In this document: positions 25,240 to 34,409 of the stretch, piece by piece
Numbering within the stretch: position 1 is the first letter of the stretch
Layout of the letters: every line of letters begins with the position of its first letter
Origin: an uncultured bacterium
GTDB taxonomy: Bacteria > Chloroflexota > Anaerolineae > J036 > Brachytrichaceae
DNA length: 49,060 bases
Direction of reading: 5' to 3'
Assembly (NCBI GenBank): GCA_903921365.1
Contig: CAIXPS010000088.1
Location: forward strand, 1-49,060
Notes under the pieces: generated by a model
Seen by the model: the letters and a program-made list of their open reading frames with translations, nothing else
What the model was told of the DNA's origin: nothing
Databases searched by the model: none
Position numbers and translations under genes: made by a program

Positions 25240-28200
25240 TTACCGTCCCAATTGCAATTTAATCGTCACCAGTTTGAATGGCGCGATCGTGATGTCTGCT
25301 CCGCCATTGACCCACTCAATCGGCGCGTCCTGCTCTTCCAGCAAATTGCACAAAGAGGCTGAAGCAACAGGTAACGGGCTGGTCAGGCGCACGATCCCGC
25401 GCTTGCCATGTGCCTCGTACAAGCGCACGATCAGCGCATCCGAGTCTTCGGCTTTCTTGATCGTATCGATGATCACGTTGCTCGCTGAGACGCCGAAGAA
25501 CGACATCGCCCCGGGCTGTTCATTCGTCGCGGCTGCAATCATCGGCAGGTTGAAGCGATACCCTTCTTCGATCACGCCGGCCTCGCGGAAGTCGCTCACA
25601 TGCGGGAGGATGGCGTATCGGAAGGCGTGATGTCCCATGTCAGCTATGGGGTCGGGGCTCTTGGGCGAGCGCAACAGCGACAGCCGCATTACGTTGCCCT
25701 GAACGGCGTAGCCGTACTTGCTGTCGTTGAGCAGCGCCACGCCGAAGTCCGGCTCGGCCAGGTCGGCCCAGTGATGGGCAGACACCTCAAAGCGCGCGAC
25801 ATCCCAGGTTGTGTTGAAGTGGGTGGGGCGGCGCAAGTGTCCGAACTGGATCTCATAGGTGGCTTCCTGCGCGCGGAGGTCAAACGGGAACTCGACTTTG
25901 AGGAACTTGTGGCGCTCATGCCATTCGACCTCGTTGGCGAAGTCGAGTCTGGCCGAGTTTGTGGTGAGCGAGATGACCTGTTTCAGTGTGCTGCCCGCGC
26001 CAATGGCGTACTCGGCCTCGATCGCGACGCGCGCGGGGCCCGTTTCGATCACACGGATGGATTTTGCGTCGCCGACCTGGTACTTCTTCTCCAGGTGGAA
26101 CACATCGACATCCCACGCTGCCCAGTTGTTGGGTTCGTCGTCAAACAACACAAGGTTGTTTGCCTGTGCGTTTGGCGCGATGGCCTGGCGCTTGGCGCGC
26201 TTGTCAAATAGGCTGATCAGCCGCCCGGCGCGGTTGAACACCGCCGTCACAACCTGGTTATCCAGCGTGATCGCCTGAGCCGTTTCGCTGATGGTTACCG
26301 GGGCGTCGACGGTCGTTGCTGGCGTGGAAACGCTGAAACCGAGCGCCGGCGCGCTGACGATGCCGAGTCCCTTACCATTTGCGCCGACCTGCGCACCTGG
26401 CATACCTGCGGGGAGTTCAATCACTTCGGTGCGCGGGCTGCTGAGCGTGTTGACTGCGAGCACGGCGCCTGTTGCTTCTGCGCTGACCATCGGCGCAATC
26501 GCGCTGCTGCGCAATGCTGCGCCGCTCGCGAGGATTTCGGCGTAGTGCGCGTCCGAATCCTGATAGACCTCGGTGATAGACGAACCGGGGATGATGTCGT
26601 GGAACTGGTTTAGCAGCACCAGCTTCCACAGGTGGTTGATCTCCTCGGTTGGATACGGCTTCCCGTGCAACGCGAAGCCGATGGCAGACAGAAATTCCAC
26701 ATCGTGCAGGAGTTCCTCGCTGCGCCGATTGCCGAGTTTGTTGCGCGCCTGGGTGGTGTAGGTGCCGCGGTGCAACTCGAAATACAGTTCGCCGACCCAC
26801 ACCAGCGGATCGATGATGTCGGCCTCGCAGCGTGTGAAGAAATCGGCAGGCGCGCGCGATTCCATGCGCGGCAGTCCGTCTACATCTTTCATGCGCTTCA
26901 GGCGTTCGAGCATTTCAACGGTCGGGCCGCCGCCGCCGTCGCCGTAACCAAACAGCAGGTAGCTTTCGCGCGCGCGGTCATGGTCTTTGAAGTTGCTCAG
27001 GTTAAAGAGGGCTTCCTTTACGCTGACTTCGGCGTTGTAGGTGTCGGCGGGCGGGAAGTGCGTGAGCACGCGGCTGCCGTCGATGCCTTCCCAGAGGAAG
27101 GTGCTGCTGGTGGGTTTGTTCATCTGGTTCCATGATAGCTTCTGCGTGAGGAAGTGGGTGATGCCCGCGCCCTGCATGATCTGCGGCAACGCGCCGGAGT
27201 ACCCGAATACATCCGGGTTCCAGAACTCATTGCAGACCACCCCGAACTCCTTGCGGAAGAAGCGCTGACCGAAGACGAACTGGCGCACCAGCGACTCGCC
27301 GGATGGGATATTGCAGTCCGGCTCGACCCATGTCCCGCCAGTGGGCACGAAGCGGTTGTCTGCGACGCGCGCCTTGATTTTGTCCCACAGGCCGGGGTGC
27401 TTCGTTTTGATCCACTCGAATTGCTGCGCTTGCGAACACGCGAAGATATAGTCGGGGTAGTCGTCCATGTAGCGCACCGCTGACGAGAAAGTGCGCACGC
27501 ATTTGCGTTGTGTCTCGGCCAGCGGCCACAGCCACGCCGTGTCGATGTGCGCATGGCCGACTGCGGACAAGTTGTGCTGGCCGTCGCCGTTGTGCGCGGA
27601 GAAGAACTTCGCGGCCAACTGGCGCGCCGCCGGCCAGGTGGCGCGGTCTTCGAGATTGCATGTATTGACCATCGCATTCGCCGTGTGCAGCGCCTGACCG
27701 CCGCGCGGAGTGTTCACGGGCAGGTGCGTTGCCATATCGGCGATGATGACGAAATCCCACAACAGGTCCCAGGCGTCGCGGTCGAATACAGCGATTTCGG
27801 CGCGACGCAACAGGCCGATGTGGCTTGGATCCGTGTCGCCAGTGACGCCGAACAGGTTATTGACGGCGACCTCGATGTAAAGCGTGATGTGTTCGCCGCC
27901 TTGTGCTTTCTTGATCAATGTGTAGGCGGGGCGCGCAGCTCCTGCTGCCCAACCGGTTCCCGATCCTGTCAGTCCCTGTAGCGGTTGGCCATCCTGCCAC
28001 ACGCAAGCTTCACATGACGAGTCCCAGAGCAGGTGCACTTCCTGCCCGTTCCATTCGGCGGGTATATCGAGATTCACCCTGACCCAGTGCGTCGACCAGA
28101 TGGGGCCGAATTGCTCGCCGACATCCGTCGGCCGGTACTGGCCGGCTAATGCCTCTTCGTAGGTGATGCGATCCGGCGCTGAATACATCGCGAGCGAAAC

Positions 28201-28293
28201 AGGGGCGTGTTGCGAGTACACTTTGGCGCGCAGGTTGCCGTCCGATGCGAAATTCTGCAAACGCTGGCGCGTGATGTCCAGATGTTTTAACAT
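25240..28293 (-). CDS. GH38 alpha-mannosidase, MAN2C1-like
   Basis: 1017 residues. A retaining, zinc-dependent exo-alpha-mannosidase, cytoplasmic (no signal peptide), that removes mannose from oligosaccharides. After an N-terminal beta-sandwich (about residues 60-200) the catalytic domain has the zinc site VGHAHIDTAWLWP, VEPDCNIPSGESLVRQF, and the nucleophile Asp361 in FWNPDVFGYSGALPQ. The helical part follows with LLNQFHDIIPGSSITEVYQD, and then a long beta-rich C-terminus. Length and order match the MAN2C1/class III members (about 1000-1040 residues). It is the first gene of a minus-strand operon with mtnA, hydrolase and GT-C genes. A second, shorter GH38 enzyme lies divergent 148 bases away. 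Confidence 0.93.
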   Translation of the reverse strand: MLKHLDITRQRLQNFASDGNLRAKVYSQHAPVSLAMYSAPDRITYEEALAGQYRPTDVGEQFGPIWSTHWVRVNLDIPAEWNGQEVHLLWDSSCEACVWQDGQPLQGLTGSGTGWAAGAARPAYTLIKKAQGGEHITLYIEVAVNNLFGVTGDTDPSHIGLLRRAEIAVFDRDAWDLLWDFVIIADMATHLPVNTPRGGQALHTANAMVNTCNLEDRATWPAARQLAAKFFSAHNGDGQHNLSAVGHAHIDTAWLWPLAETQRKCVRTFSSAVRYMDDYPDYIFACSQAQQFEWIKTKHPGLWDKIKARVADNRFVPTGGTWVEPDCNIPSGESLVRQFVFGQRFFRKEFGVVCNEFWNPDVFGYSGALPQIMQGAGITHFLTQKLSWNQMNKPTSSTFLWEGIDGSRVLTHFPPADTYNAEVSVKEALFNLSNFKDHDRARESYLLFGYGDGGGGPTVEMLERLKRMKDVDGLPRMESRAPADFFTRCEADIIDPLVWVGELYFELHRGTYTTQARNKLGNRRSEELLHDVEFLSAIGFALHGKPYPTEEINHLWKLVLLNQFHDIIPGSSITEVYQDSDAHYAEILASGAALRSSAIAPMVSAEATGAVLAVNTLSSPRTEVIELPAGMPGAQVGANGKGLGIVSAPALGFSVSTPATTVDAPVTISETAQAITLDNQVVTAVFNRAGRLISLFDKRAKRQAIAPNAQANNLVLFDDEPNNWAAWDVDVFHLEKKYQVGDAKSIRVIETGPARVAIEAEYAIGAGSTLKQVISLTTNSARLDFANEVEWHERHKFLKVEFPFDLRAQEATYEIQFGHLRRPTHFNTTWDVARFEVSAHHWADLAEPDFGVALLNDSKYGYAVQGNVMRLSLLRSPKSPDPIADMGHHAFRYAILPHVSDFREAGVIEEGYRFNLPMIAAATNEQPGAMSFFGVSASNVIIDTIKKAEDSDALIVRLYEAHGKRGIVRLTSPLPVASASLCNLLEEQDAPIEWVNGGADITIAPFKLVTIKLQLGR

Positions 28294-28382
28294 GTGTGAG
28301 TCATCCTTCAGATAGGTTTTTTGACTTTAATCAGGCTAGGATGATTCTACTCTGCAACGCCTTAACCGGATACGCCAGTCGT

Positions 28383-28409
28383 TTGCATTCCAATGCATAC
28401 CCGTATAGT
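28383..28409 (+). promoter_or_regulatory. Probable promoter with palindromic operator for the plus-strand GH38 gene
   Basis: A TTGCAT -35-like box at 28383 and a TATAGT -10-like box at 28404 are separated by 15 bases, one or two short of ideal. Inside the spacer lies TGCATT-CC-AATGCA (28384-28397), a 6+2+6 inverted repeat that could be a repressor site. GGAGG lies eleven bases before the ATG at 28442. The boxes are read by eye. Confidence 0.4.
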
Positions 28410-28441
28410 ATTTATGTCGCCTTCTGGAGGCGGCACGTAAC

Positions 28442-30901
28442 ATGGCACAATTGACTTTTCACTTGATTGGTAATGCGCACCTTGACCCGGTATGGTTCTG
28501 GGACTGGCGCGAAGGGCTAAACGAAGGGATCACGACCTCGCGCGCGATCCTCGACCTGATGGACGCCGACGGCGAACTGACGTTTATGCGCGGCGAAGCC
28601 GTGCAATACGAACACATGGAAACGCACGCGCCGGATGTATTTGAGCGGGTGCGCGCCTATATCAAGGCGGGGCGTTGGGATGTTGTGGGCGGGACATACG
28701 TTCAACCCGACACCAATCTGACCTCGACCGAGACGCTTCTGCGCCACTTTATGCTGTCACAGGACTACTTTCAGTCGCGATTCGGAGTCCGCGCGCGCGT
28801 GGCGTGGGCCGCCGACTCGTTCGGCCATAGCGCCGGGCTGCCGGAGGTGCTGGCAGCATCAGGGATGCAGGGATTTGCGTTTACGCGCCCCGGGCCGGAT
28901 ATAGTGCCGATCGCCAAACCCGCCTTCTGGTGGGAAGGGAGCGGCGGTTCACGCGTACTGGCCTATCGCCCGCCGGTCGGCTGGTATGGCAACGAGCGCG
29001 ACGAGATGCCGCGCCGTCTGGACGGCCTGCTCGCATCGGCGCAACAGTGCGACCTGCAGAACGTCGGCGTGTTCTTCGGGCTGGGGAATCACGGCGGCGG
29101 GCCCTCACGGCGCAGCCTCGCAGATATCCGCGCGTGGGCGAAGGCACATCCCGAGGTGACCATGGTGTGGTCGGGGTTGCATCGCCTATTTGACGCATTG
29201 GCGGCGGAGGTAGCCGAGCAACCCCTCACCTTCCTGCCCGTAGTCCATGGCGAATTGAATTTCTGTCTGCGCGGTTGCTACTCGTCGGTCGCGAAGCTGA
29301 AGTTCTTCTATCGCCGGACTGAAGCCAGCGTCTTCAGGGCTGAGCGCACGGAAACGGTGATTCGCGCAGGCCTTGGGCAGGCCAGTGAGCGAGCGCTGGA
29401 CAATGCATGGCGTGGTCTGGCGTTCAACTCGTTCCACGACATTCTGCCCGGGTCGTTGTTCGAACGCGCCACTGATGACCAGCTTGCGTGGCTGGGCGGC
29501 GCGTATCATCGGGCGCAACGGGTCGAGAATGCCGCGCTCATGGCTTTAGCGGCCTGCGTCGATACGACCGTCAAGGCTCCCAAGGGCGATCACCCTGGCC
29601 CGGTGGCGCTGCTGGTGTGGAATCCACATCCAGCGGCTTATGACGGCCCGGTCGAAGTCGAAGCCAACATGGACTACCGCCCGATCTGGGAATATCGCGA
29701 CCGCACTGACCAATTGCCAGTCGAGTTGCGCGATCATGCCGGCCGCAAACTGCCGATGCAGATCGTCCCCGGCGACATTACGGCAATGATGGATTTTCCC
29801 TGGCGCAAGCGCGCCGTGACGAGGTTGAAGTTGCCGGCGTTTGGCTGGAAAGTGTTGACAATGGGTTGGGTGGAAGGCGCTGAAGCGCCGCCGACGCCGG
29901 AACCCGTGAGCGCTCAACAACCCGGAACCATCGACAATGGCATTTATAAGGTCGTGGCAACGCTGGACAACGAGGGCGTGCAGGTCTTTCATCGCGGGAA
30001 GTCGTTGTTCGGGCCGATTGGATTGCACGTTATCACTGTCAACGACCCTTATGGCTCGTGGGGCAGCATGAACGAGCTTCCAGAGTCGCTTGATCTCTCG
30101 GCGGTCATTGCGTCCTGGCGGATCAAGGCGGTCAAGGTGCTTGAGTCTGGGCCGGAACGGGGAATGTTATGGGTGCGCTTTGCGGGCGGACATTCGCGGC
30201 TGGATCTGCGCTTCTCGCTCTCGCGCCAGCATGAACAGATTGATGTCGATGCGCGTCTGTTCCTGGATGAGCGTTCCGCGCGCGTGAAGCTGGTGATGCC
30301 ATGCGATGCGCGTCAAGCCGAGTTTGAGGTTCCGGGCGGCCTGGTCAAGCGCGGCGAGGTGGGCGAGGCGCCCGGCGGGCGCTGGGTGCGCACTGCCAGG
30401 CTTGGGTTTGCGAGCAATGGGCTGTACAACTTTGACCTGAAGAATGGCGCACTGCGAGCGACCATTGCGCGCGCTTCGCGCTACACCGACGACCTGACGC
30501 TGGCTCCTGAGGAAATGCCCTGGATCCCGACGGTCGACAGCGGCGAACTGCGATTCAAGTTTCTGGTTGCGCCCGCCGATGAGATGTTGCCGCAACGCGC
30601 GCGACTTCTGGAAGAACCCATCGTGTCGCTGGCGGTTCCTGCGTCCGCAGGCGACCTGGGGCGCACGGGCAGTTGGGCGGAGATAAAGCCAGGTTCGTTG
30701 CGCATCCTCTCACTACAAGCCACTGGCGCTGACGACTTCCTGATTTTTGCGCAAGATGTCAATGGTCAGCCTGCGACTGCGCGGTTGAACTGGCTGGGGC
30801 AGTGGATCGAGCTGGGCAAGGTCGAGGCTGGTCGGATCGCTGCCTGGCGGCTATGCAAACGTGATGACGTATGGCATGCGGAGCCCCCATTTCATTTGTG
30901 A
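28442..30901 (+). CDS. GH38 alpha-mannosidase, MngB-like
   Basis: 819 residues, shorter than its divergent neighbour because the N-terminal sandwich is absent. The zinc site is LIGNAHLDPVWFWDW, the nucleophile Asp125 is in WAADSFGHSAGLPEVL, and GGTYVQPDTNLTSTETLLRH and AFNSFHDILPGSLFERATDD are the other conserved blocks. The C-terminal beta domains follow. Members include E. coli MngB (about 880 residues), which cleaves 2-O-(6-phospho-alpha-mannosyl)-glycerate, and plain alpha-mannosidases; which of these it is cannot be told. There is no signal peptide, so it is cytoplasmic. A GGAGG precedes the ATG. A terminator follows, so it is a single-gene unit, possibly co-regulated with the minus operon through the shared intergenic region. 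Confidence 0.92.
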   Translation: MAQLTFHLIGNAHLDPVWFWDWREGLNEGITTSRAILDLMDADGELTFMRGEAVQYEHMETHAPDVFERVRAYIKAGRWDVVGGTYVQPDTNLTSTETLLRHFMLSQDYFQSRFGVRARVAWAADSFGHSAGLPEVLAASGMQGFAFTRPGPDIVPIAKPAFWWEGSGGSRVLAYRPPVGWYGNERDEMPRRLDGLLASAQQCDLQNVGVFFGLGNHGGGPSRRSLADIRAWAKAHPEVTMVWSGLHRLFDALAAEVAEQPLTFLPVVHGELNFCLRGCYSSVAKLKFFYRRTEASVFRAERTETVIRAGLGQASERALDNAWRGLAFNSFHDILPGSLFERATDDQLAWLGGAYHRAQRVENAALMALAACVDTTVKAPKGDHPGPVALLVWNPHPAAYDGPVEVEANMDYRPIWEYRDRTDQLPVELRDHAGRKLPMQIVPGDITAMMDFPWRKRAVTRLKLPAFGWKVLTMGWVEGAEAPPTPEPVSAQQPGTIDNGIYKVVATLDNEGVQVFHRGKSLFGPIGLHVITVNDPYGSWGSMNELPESLDLSAVIASWRIKAVKVLESGPERGMLWVRFAGGHSRLDLRFSLSRQHEQIDVDARLFLDERSARVKLVMPCDARQAEFEVPGGLVKRGEVGEAPGGRWVRTARLGFASNGLYNFDLKNGALRATIARASRYTDDLTLAPEEMPWIPTVDSGELRFKFLVAPADEMLPQRARLLEEPIVSLAVPASAGDLGRTGSWAEIKPGSLRILSLQATGADDFLIFAQDVNGQPATARLNWLGQWIELGKVEAGRIAAWRLCKRDDVWHAEPPFHL

Positions 30902-30970
30902 TTTTCATCACGCGCAGACGATTTACGTGTTAGAATGCGGGGCATTAATTGGATTAATTTGTTCGTCGTT

Positions 30971-31002
30971 GACTGGCTCAGGAAAGGGCCAGTCATGTTT
31001 TT
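30971..31002 (+). terminator. Intrinsic terminator before the oxidase operon
   Basis: Stem GACTGGC (30971-30977) pairs with GCCAGTC (30988-30994) and is followed by a run of five T (30998-31002). It lies 70 bases after the GH38 stop and 52 bases before ctaC. A TGTTAGAAT extended -10-like box at 30931 lies upstream of it, so the hairpin might instead act as an attenuator in the ctaC leader. Confidence 0.65.
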
Positions 31003-31053
31003 GTGTGTTGCTGGTTATTTGACTAATTCTGTAGAGGTAGAGGTAAGGGGATA

Positions 31054-31746
31054 ATGCTGGTTCCACCGGTCTCGCAAGATGCCCAGGTCATCAACAACCT
31101 GTACTTGATTCTGTACGTTTTCTCGGCTATTGTTTTTATCCTGGTTGAGGGTCTGCTTATTTTTTCTGTCGTGAAGTTTCGGCGCCGCGCTGCAAACGAT
31201 GCGCCGGTTCAAGTCCATGGTCATGCCGGGCTGGAAACTGTCTGGACGATACTCCCGATGGTGCTGGTCGCGGTAATTTTTCTCTTTTCAGTAAACTCCA
31301 TGGGCCAGTTGCAAGCCACCGGCACATTTAACGACCCGCTGAATCACGTGCATGGCGTGAATGACCAGGTGGCGATCAAGCGCGTCAGCGAGGCCAAGAA
31401 AGTTGACGTTGTGATCAATGTGACGGCGCGGCAGTGGGTGTGGCAGTTCAAGTATGCCGACGGATTCATTGTCACCCAGGAACTGGTTGTGCCTGAGAAC
31501 AAGACCGTGCGCCTGGATATTGTGTCGGCGGATGTCATCCATGCCTGGTGGGTGCCGGCGCTGGGCGGCATGATCTATGTGAACCCGGGCGAAATGTCGC
31601 ATGTGTGGTTCAACGCCCCCGCCGGGATGTATTATGGGCAATGCAATGTGTTCTGCGGTTTGGCGCACTCTCAGATGCTGTCAAACGTCAAGGTGTTGCC
31701 GCAGGCCGACTACGATGCATGGGTCGCACAGCAAAAGACAAAGTAA
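31054..31746 (+). CDS. ctaC: Cytochrome c oxidase subunit II
   Basis: 230 residues. It takes electrons from cytochrome c at a binuclear copper centre (CuA) on the outer face of the membrane and passes them to subunit I. There are two membrane helices (about residues 17-40 and 62-82) and a cupredoxin domain. The CuA ligands are His163 (VIHAWWVP), Cys197, Cys201, His205 and Met208 in GQCNVFCGLAHSQM; residue 199, usually Glu and binding through its backbone oxygen, is Val here. The aromatic electron-entry patch is ARQWVWQFKYAD. It has no fused cytochrome c domain, unlike caa3 oxidases. It is the first gene of the oxidase operon, and AGGTAAGGGG lies upstream of the ATG. Confidence 0.93.
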   Translation: MLVPPVSQDAQVINNLYLILYVFSAIVFILVEGLLIFSVVKFRRRAANDAPVQVHGHAGLETVWTILPMVLVAVIFLFSVNSMGQLQATGTFNDPLNHVHGVNDQVAIKRVSEAKKVDVVINVTARQWVWQFKYADGFIVTQELVVPENKTVRLDIVSADVIHAWWVPALGGMIYVNPGEMSHVWFNAPAGMYYGQCNVFCGLAHSQMLSNVKVLPQADYDAWVAQQKTK

Positions 31747-31812
31747 TCAATTGTTAAAGAGCGTGAAGGCGCACAGCGTCGTCATACACGCGAATGTAAG
31801 GAGTTGTTTGAT

Positions 31813-33471
31813 ATGGCAAGTGTAAGTATACCCGTCGCCAAACCAGGCTTGCTGAGCGAGATTGCCGGCTGGTTGACCACGGTTGACCATAAGAAGATCG
31901 GCGTCATGTATCTGGTCTCGACGTTCTTCTTCTTCCTGCTTTCGGGCATCTTCGCGTTGATCATCCGGCTGCAACTGATGGCGCCGGGCATGAAAATCGT
32001 CGATCAGAACGTGTATAACGAGTTGTTCACGATGCATGGCACCGGTATGATCTTTCTGTTCATTATTCCGATGCTGGTAGGCTTGGGCAACTACATTATC
32101 CCGCTGCAGATTGGCGCGCGCGACATGGCGTTCCCGCGCATCAATGCGTTAAGCTTCTGGCTGCTGATCTTCGCGGGCATCGTGATGGAAGGCGGCTTCC
32201 TTATCGGCGGCACTGCCTCCAGCGCAGCCTGGACAGCCTATGTGCCCTTGTCAACAAAGCAGTTCTCGCCGCAGAGCGGCATGGACATCTGGCTCTTTGG
32301 CGTTGTATTGCTTGGCATCTCGTCCACACTTGGCGCGGTCAACTTCCTTGTGACGATCTACACGATGCGCGCGCCCGGCATGACGATGTGGCGCATCCCG
32401 ATCTTCACCTGGACGATGATCGTGACCGCCGGGATGGTGCTGCTGGCGACCCCGGTGCTGACGGCGGCGCTGATCATGTTGATCACTGACCGCAACTTCA
32501 GCACGCAGTTCTTTACGACATCTAATCCCAGGTTGTGGCAGCACATGTTCTGGTTCTATTCGCATCCTGCGGTGTACATCATGGTCCTGCCCGCGATGGG
32601 CATTCTGTCTGAGGTTATCCCGGTGTTTTCACGCAAGCCGTTGTTCGGTTTCAAGGTCATGGTGCTTTCCAGCATCCTGATCGGCGTGCTTGGCTTCACT
32701 ACCTGGGTGCACCACATGTTCGTGAGTGGCGTCGACCCGCTGGTCGAGCGCTTCTTCATGTTCACGACGATGGTCATCGCAGTCCCGACCGGCGTGAAGA
32801 TGTTCAGTTGGATTGCGACGATGTGGAAAGGCTCTGTAAGCCTGAAGACGCCGTTGTTGATGTGCATCGGCTTTATATCCACCTTTGTGATCGGCGGGAT
32901 CACGGGCGTGATTCAGGGCGCGATTCCCATCGATATGCAGGTGCACAATACCTACTGGGTCGTGGCTCATTTCCACTATGTGCTGTTCGGCGGCAGCGTC
33001 TTCGGCATCTTTGCCGGGCTGTACTTCTATTTGCCAAAGATAACGGGTCGCATGCTGGATGACAAGCTTGGCAAGTGGCATTTCGCGCTGATGTTCATCG
33101 GGTTTAACCTGACGTTCTTCCCCATGCACATTCTGGGTCTGGAAGGCATGCCGCGTCGTATTGCAACCTACGCCGCCGACCGCGGCTGGGATATACCGAA
33201 CCTGATCGCGACGATCGGCGCATTTACCATCGCTTTTTCCGTGCTGATCTTCATGATCAATTTTGCTATTTATATCCTGGGGCGCAAGGGTGAAGTTGCC
33301 GGCAATGATCCGTGGGAAGGCGCCACGCTGGAATGGGCGACAACGTCACCGCCGGCAGTCTATAACTTCGCGCGCACGCCTGTTGTGGAGAGCGACCGCC
33401 CGATGATCGAGTTGCGCGCCAAAGCGGCCGGCGCAAAATCCGACTCCAAAACCTCAGGCGGCAGTCACTAG
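31813..33471 (+). CDS. ctaD: Cytochrome c oxidase subunit I (A2-type)
   Basis: 552 residues, twelve membrane helices, holding haem a and the haem a3-CuB site that reduces O2. Ligands: His75 (TMHGTGMIF) and His388 (VAHFHYV, second His) for haem a, His386 for haem a3, and His251, His300 and His301 for CuB. Tyr255 in YSHPAVYIMVLP is the residue that crosslinks to CuB His251. The YS motif at 249-250 replaces the Glu of the D channel found in mitochondrial-type enzymes and marks the A2 subfamily. A Lys of the K channel is at about 329 (TGVKMFSW). The start at 31813 is fixed by AAGGAG nine bases upstream; the open frame begins nine bases earlier with TTG. ctaB follows without a gap. Confidence 0.95.
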   Translation: MASVSIPVAKPGLLSEIAGWLTTVDHKKIGVMYLVSTFFFFLLSGIFALIIRLQLMAPGMKIVDQNVYNELFTMHGTGMIFLFIIPMLVGLGNYIIPLQIGARDMAFPRINALSFWLLIFAGIVMEGGFLIGGTASSAAWTAYVPLSTKQFSPQSGMDIWLFGVVLLGISSTLGAVNFLVTIYTMRAPGMTMWRIPIFTWTMIVTAGMVLLATPVLTAALIMLITDRNFSTQFFTTSNPRLWQHMFWFYSHPAVYIMVLPAMGILSEVIPVFSRKPLFGFKVMVLSSILIGVLGFTTWVHHMFVSGVDPLVERFFMFTTMVIAVPTGVKMFSWIATMWKGSVSLKTPLLMCIGFISTFVIGGITGVIQGAIPIDMQVHNTYWVVAHFHYVLFGGSVFGIFAGLYFYLPKITGRMLDDKLGKWHFALMFIGFNLTFFPMHILGLEGMPRRIATYAADRGWDIPNLIATIGAFTIAFSVLIFMINFAIYILGRKGEVAGNDPWEGATLEWATTSPPAVYNFARTPVVESDRPMIELRAKAAGAKSDSKTSGGSH

Positions 33472-34395
33472 ATGCATACGCCAATTAGTCTCAAGGGCGG
33501 CGACACGCCCGGCGGCGCGTCAGCGTTGCGGCAGACGATCAGCGATTATGTCGTGCTGACAAAGCCACGCGTGATCTCGCTGCTGCTCTTTACGACGCTG
33601 GCTGGCATGCTCGTGACGCCGGCCGGATCACCGCCGTTCTACCTGATCCTGTGGACGCTATTGGCCGGGTATCTGATGGCCGGCGGCGCCAATGCCGTCA
33701 ACATGGCCTATGACGTGGACATCGACAGCATGATGGGGCGCACCAAATTGCGCCCGGTGCCCAGCGGGCGGATGTCGTCCCGCCGCGCGTTCGTGTTTGG
33801 CGTCGTGCTGGCTGTGATCGCGTTCACCATTCTGGTGCTGTTCGTCAACATCCTGGCGGCGGTGCTCTCACTGGTTGGGTTCTTCTACTACACGGTGGTT
33901 TACACGCGCTGGCTGAAGCGCACGACGTGGCAGAACATCGTCATCGGCGGCGGCGCGGGCGCGATTCCTCCCTTGGTGGGATGGGCGGCCGCGTATGGAC
34001 AACTAACTTGGCCGTCTTTGTTTCTGTTCATGATCGTCTTCTTCTGGACGCCGCCTCATTTCTGGGCGCTGGCGTTGCTCAAGCGCAAGGACTACGCGAC
34101 GGCCAGTGTTCCAATGTTGCCAGTGATTGCAGGCCCTGTTGAGACGGCTCGCCAGATGCTGTTGTACTCGCTGGGGATGGTTGCCCTGACAGTGGTGCTT
34201 GTGCCATTGCAGGTCATGGGGTGGATCTACCTCGTGGGGGCGGTTGCGCTGGGTGGAATTTTCCTGTGGCGCGCGTGGCAACTGAACCGCGAGCAGACAT
34301 CGCAGACTGCCCTCAGCCTGTATAAGTATTCGTTGCTGTACCTGGCGCTGTTGTTTGCAGCCATGGTCGTTGACCGGTTGATACTCCGCGTCTGA
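33472..34395 (+). CDS. ctaB: Protoheme IX farnesyltransferase (haem O synthase)
   Basis: 307 residues, nine predicted membrane helices, an UbiA-family prenyltransferase. It attaches a farnesyl chain to protohaem to give haem O, the precursor of the haem A needed by subunit I. The first Asp-rich site is NMAYDVDIDSMMGRT, followed by LRPVPSGRMSS; the loop FFYYTVVYTRWLKRTTWQN and HFWALALLKRKDYATASVPM (second Asp region) are typical. The ATG directly follows the TAG stop of ctaD, with no base between, so it is tightly coupled. Haem A synthase (ctaA) is not in the window. Confidence 0.94.
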   Translation: MHTPISLKGGDTPGGASALRQTISDYVVLTKPRVISLLLFTTLAGMLVTPAGSPPFYLILWTLLAGYLMAGGANAVNMAYDVDIDSMMGRTKLRPVPSGRMSSRRAFVFGVVLAVIAFTILVLFVNILAAVLSLVGFFYYTVVYTRWLKRTTWQNIVIGGGAGAIPPLVGWAAAYGQLTWPSLFLFMIVFFWTPPHFWALALLKRKDYATASVPMLPVIAGPVETARQMLLYSLGMVALTVVLVPLQVMGWIYLVGAVALGGIFLWRAWQLNREQTSQTALSLYKYSLLYLALLFAAMVVDRLILRV

Positions 34396-34409
34396 GAATA
34401 GAGGAAAAG

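Noticed and set aside
32629-33129. 166-codon minus-strand frame inside ctaD
   Set aside because: His/Arg-rich shadow of the oxidase subunit I gene, with no start signal.
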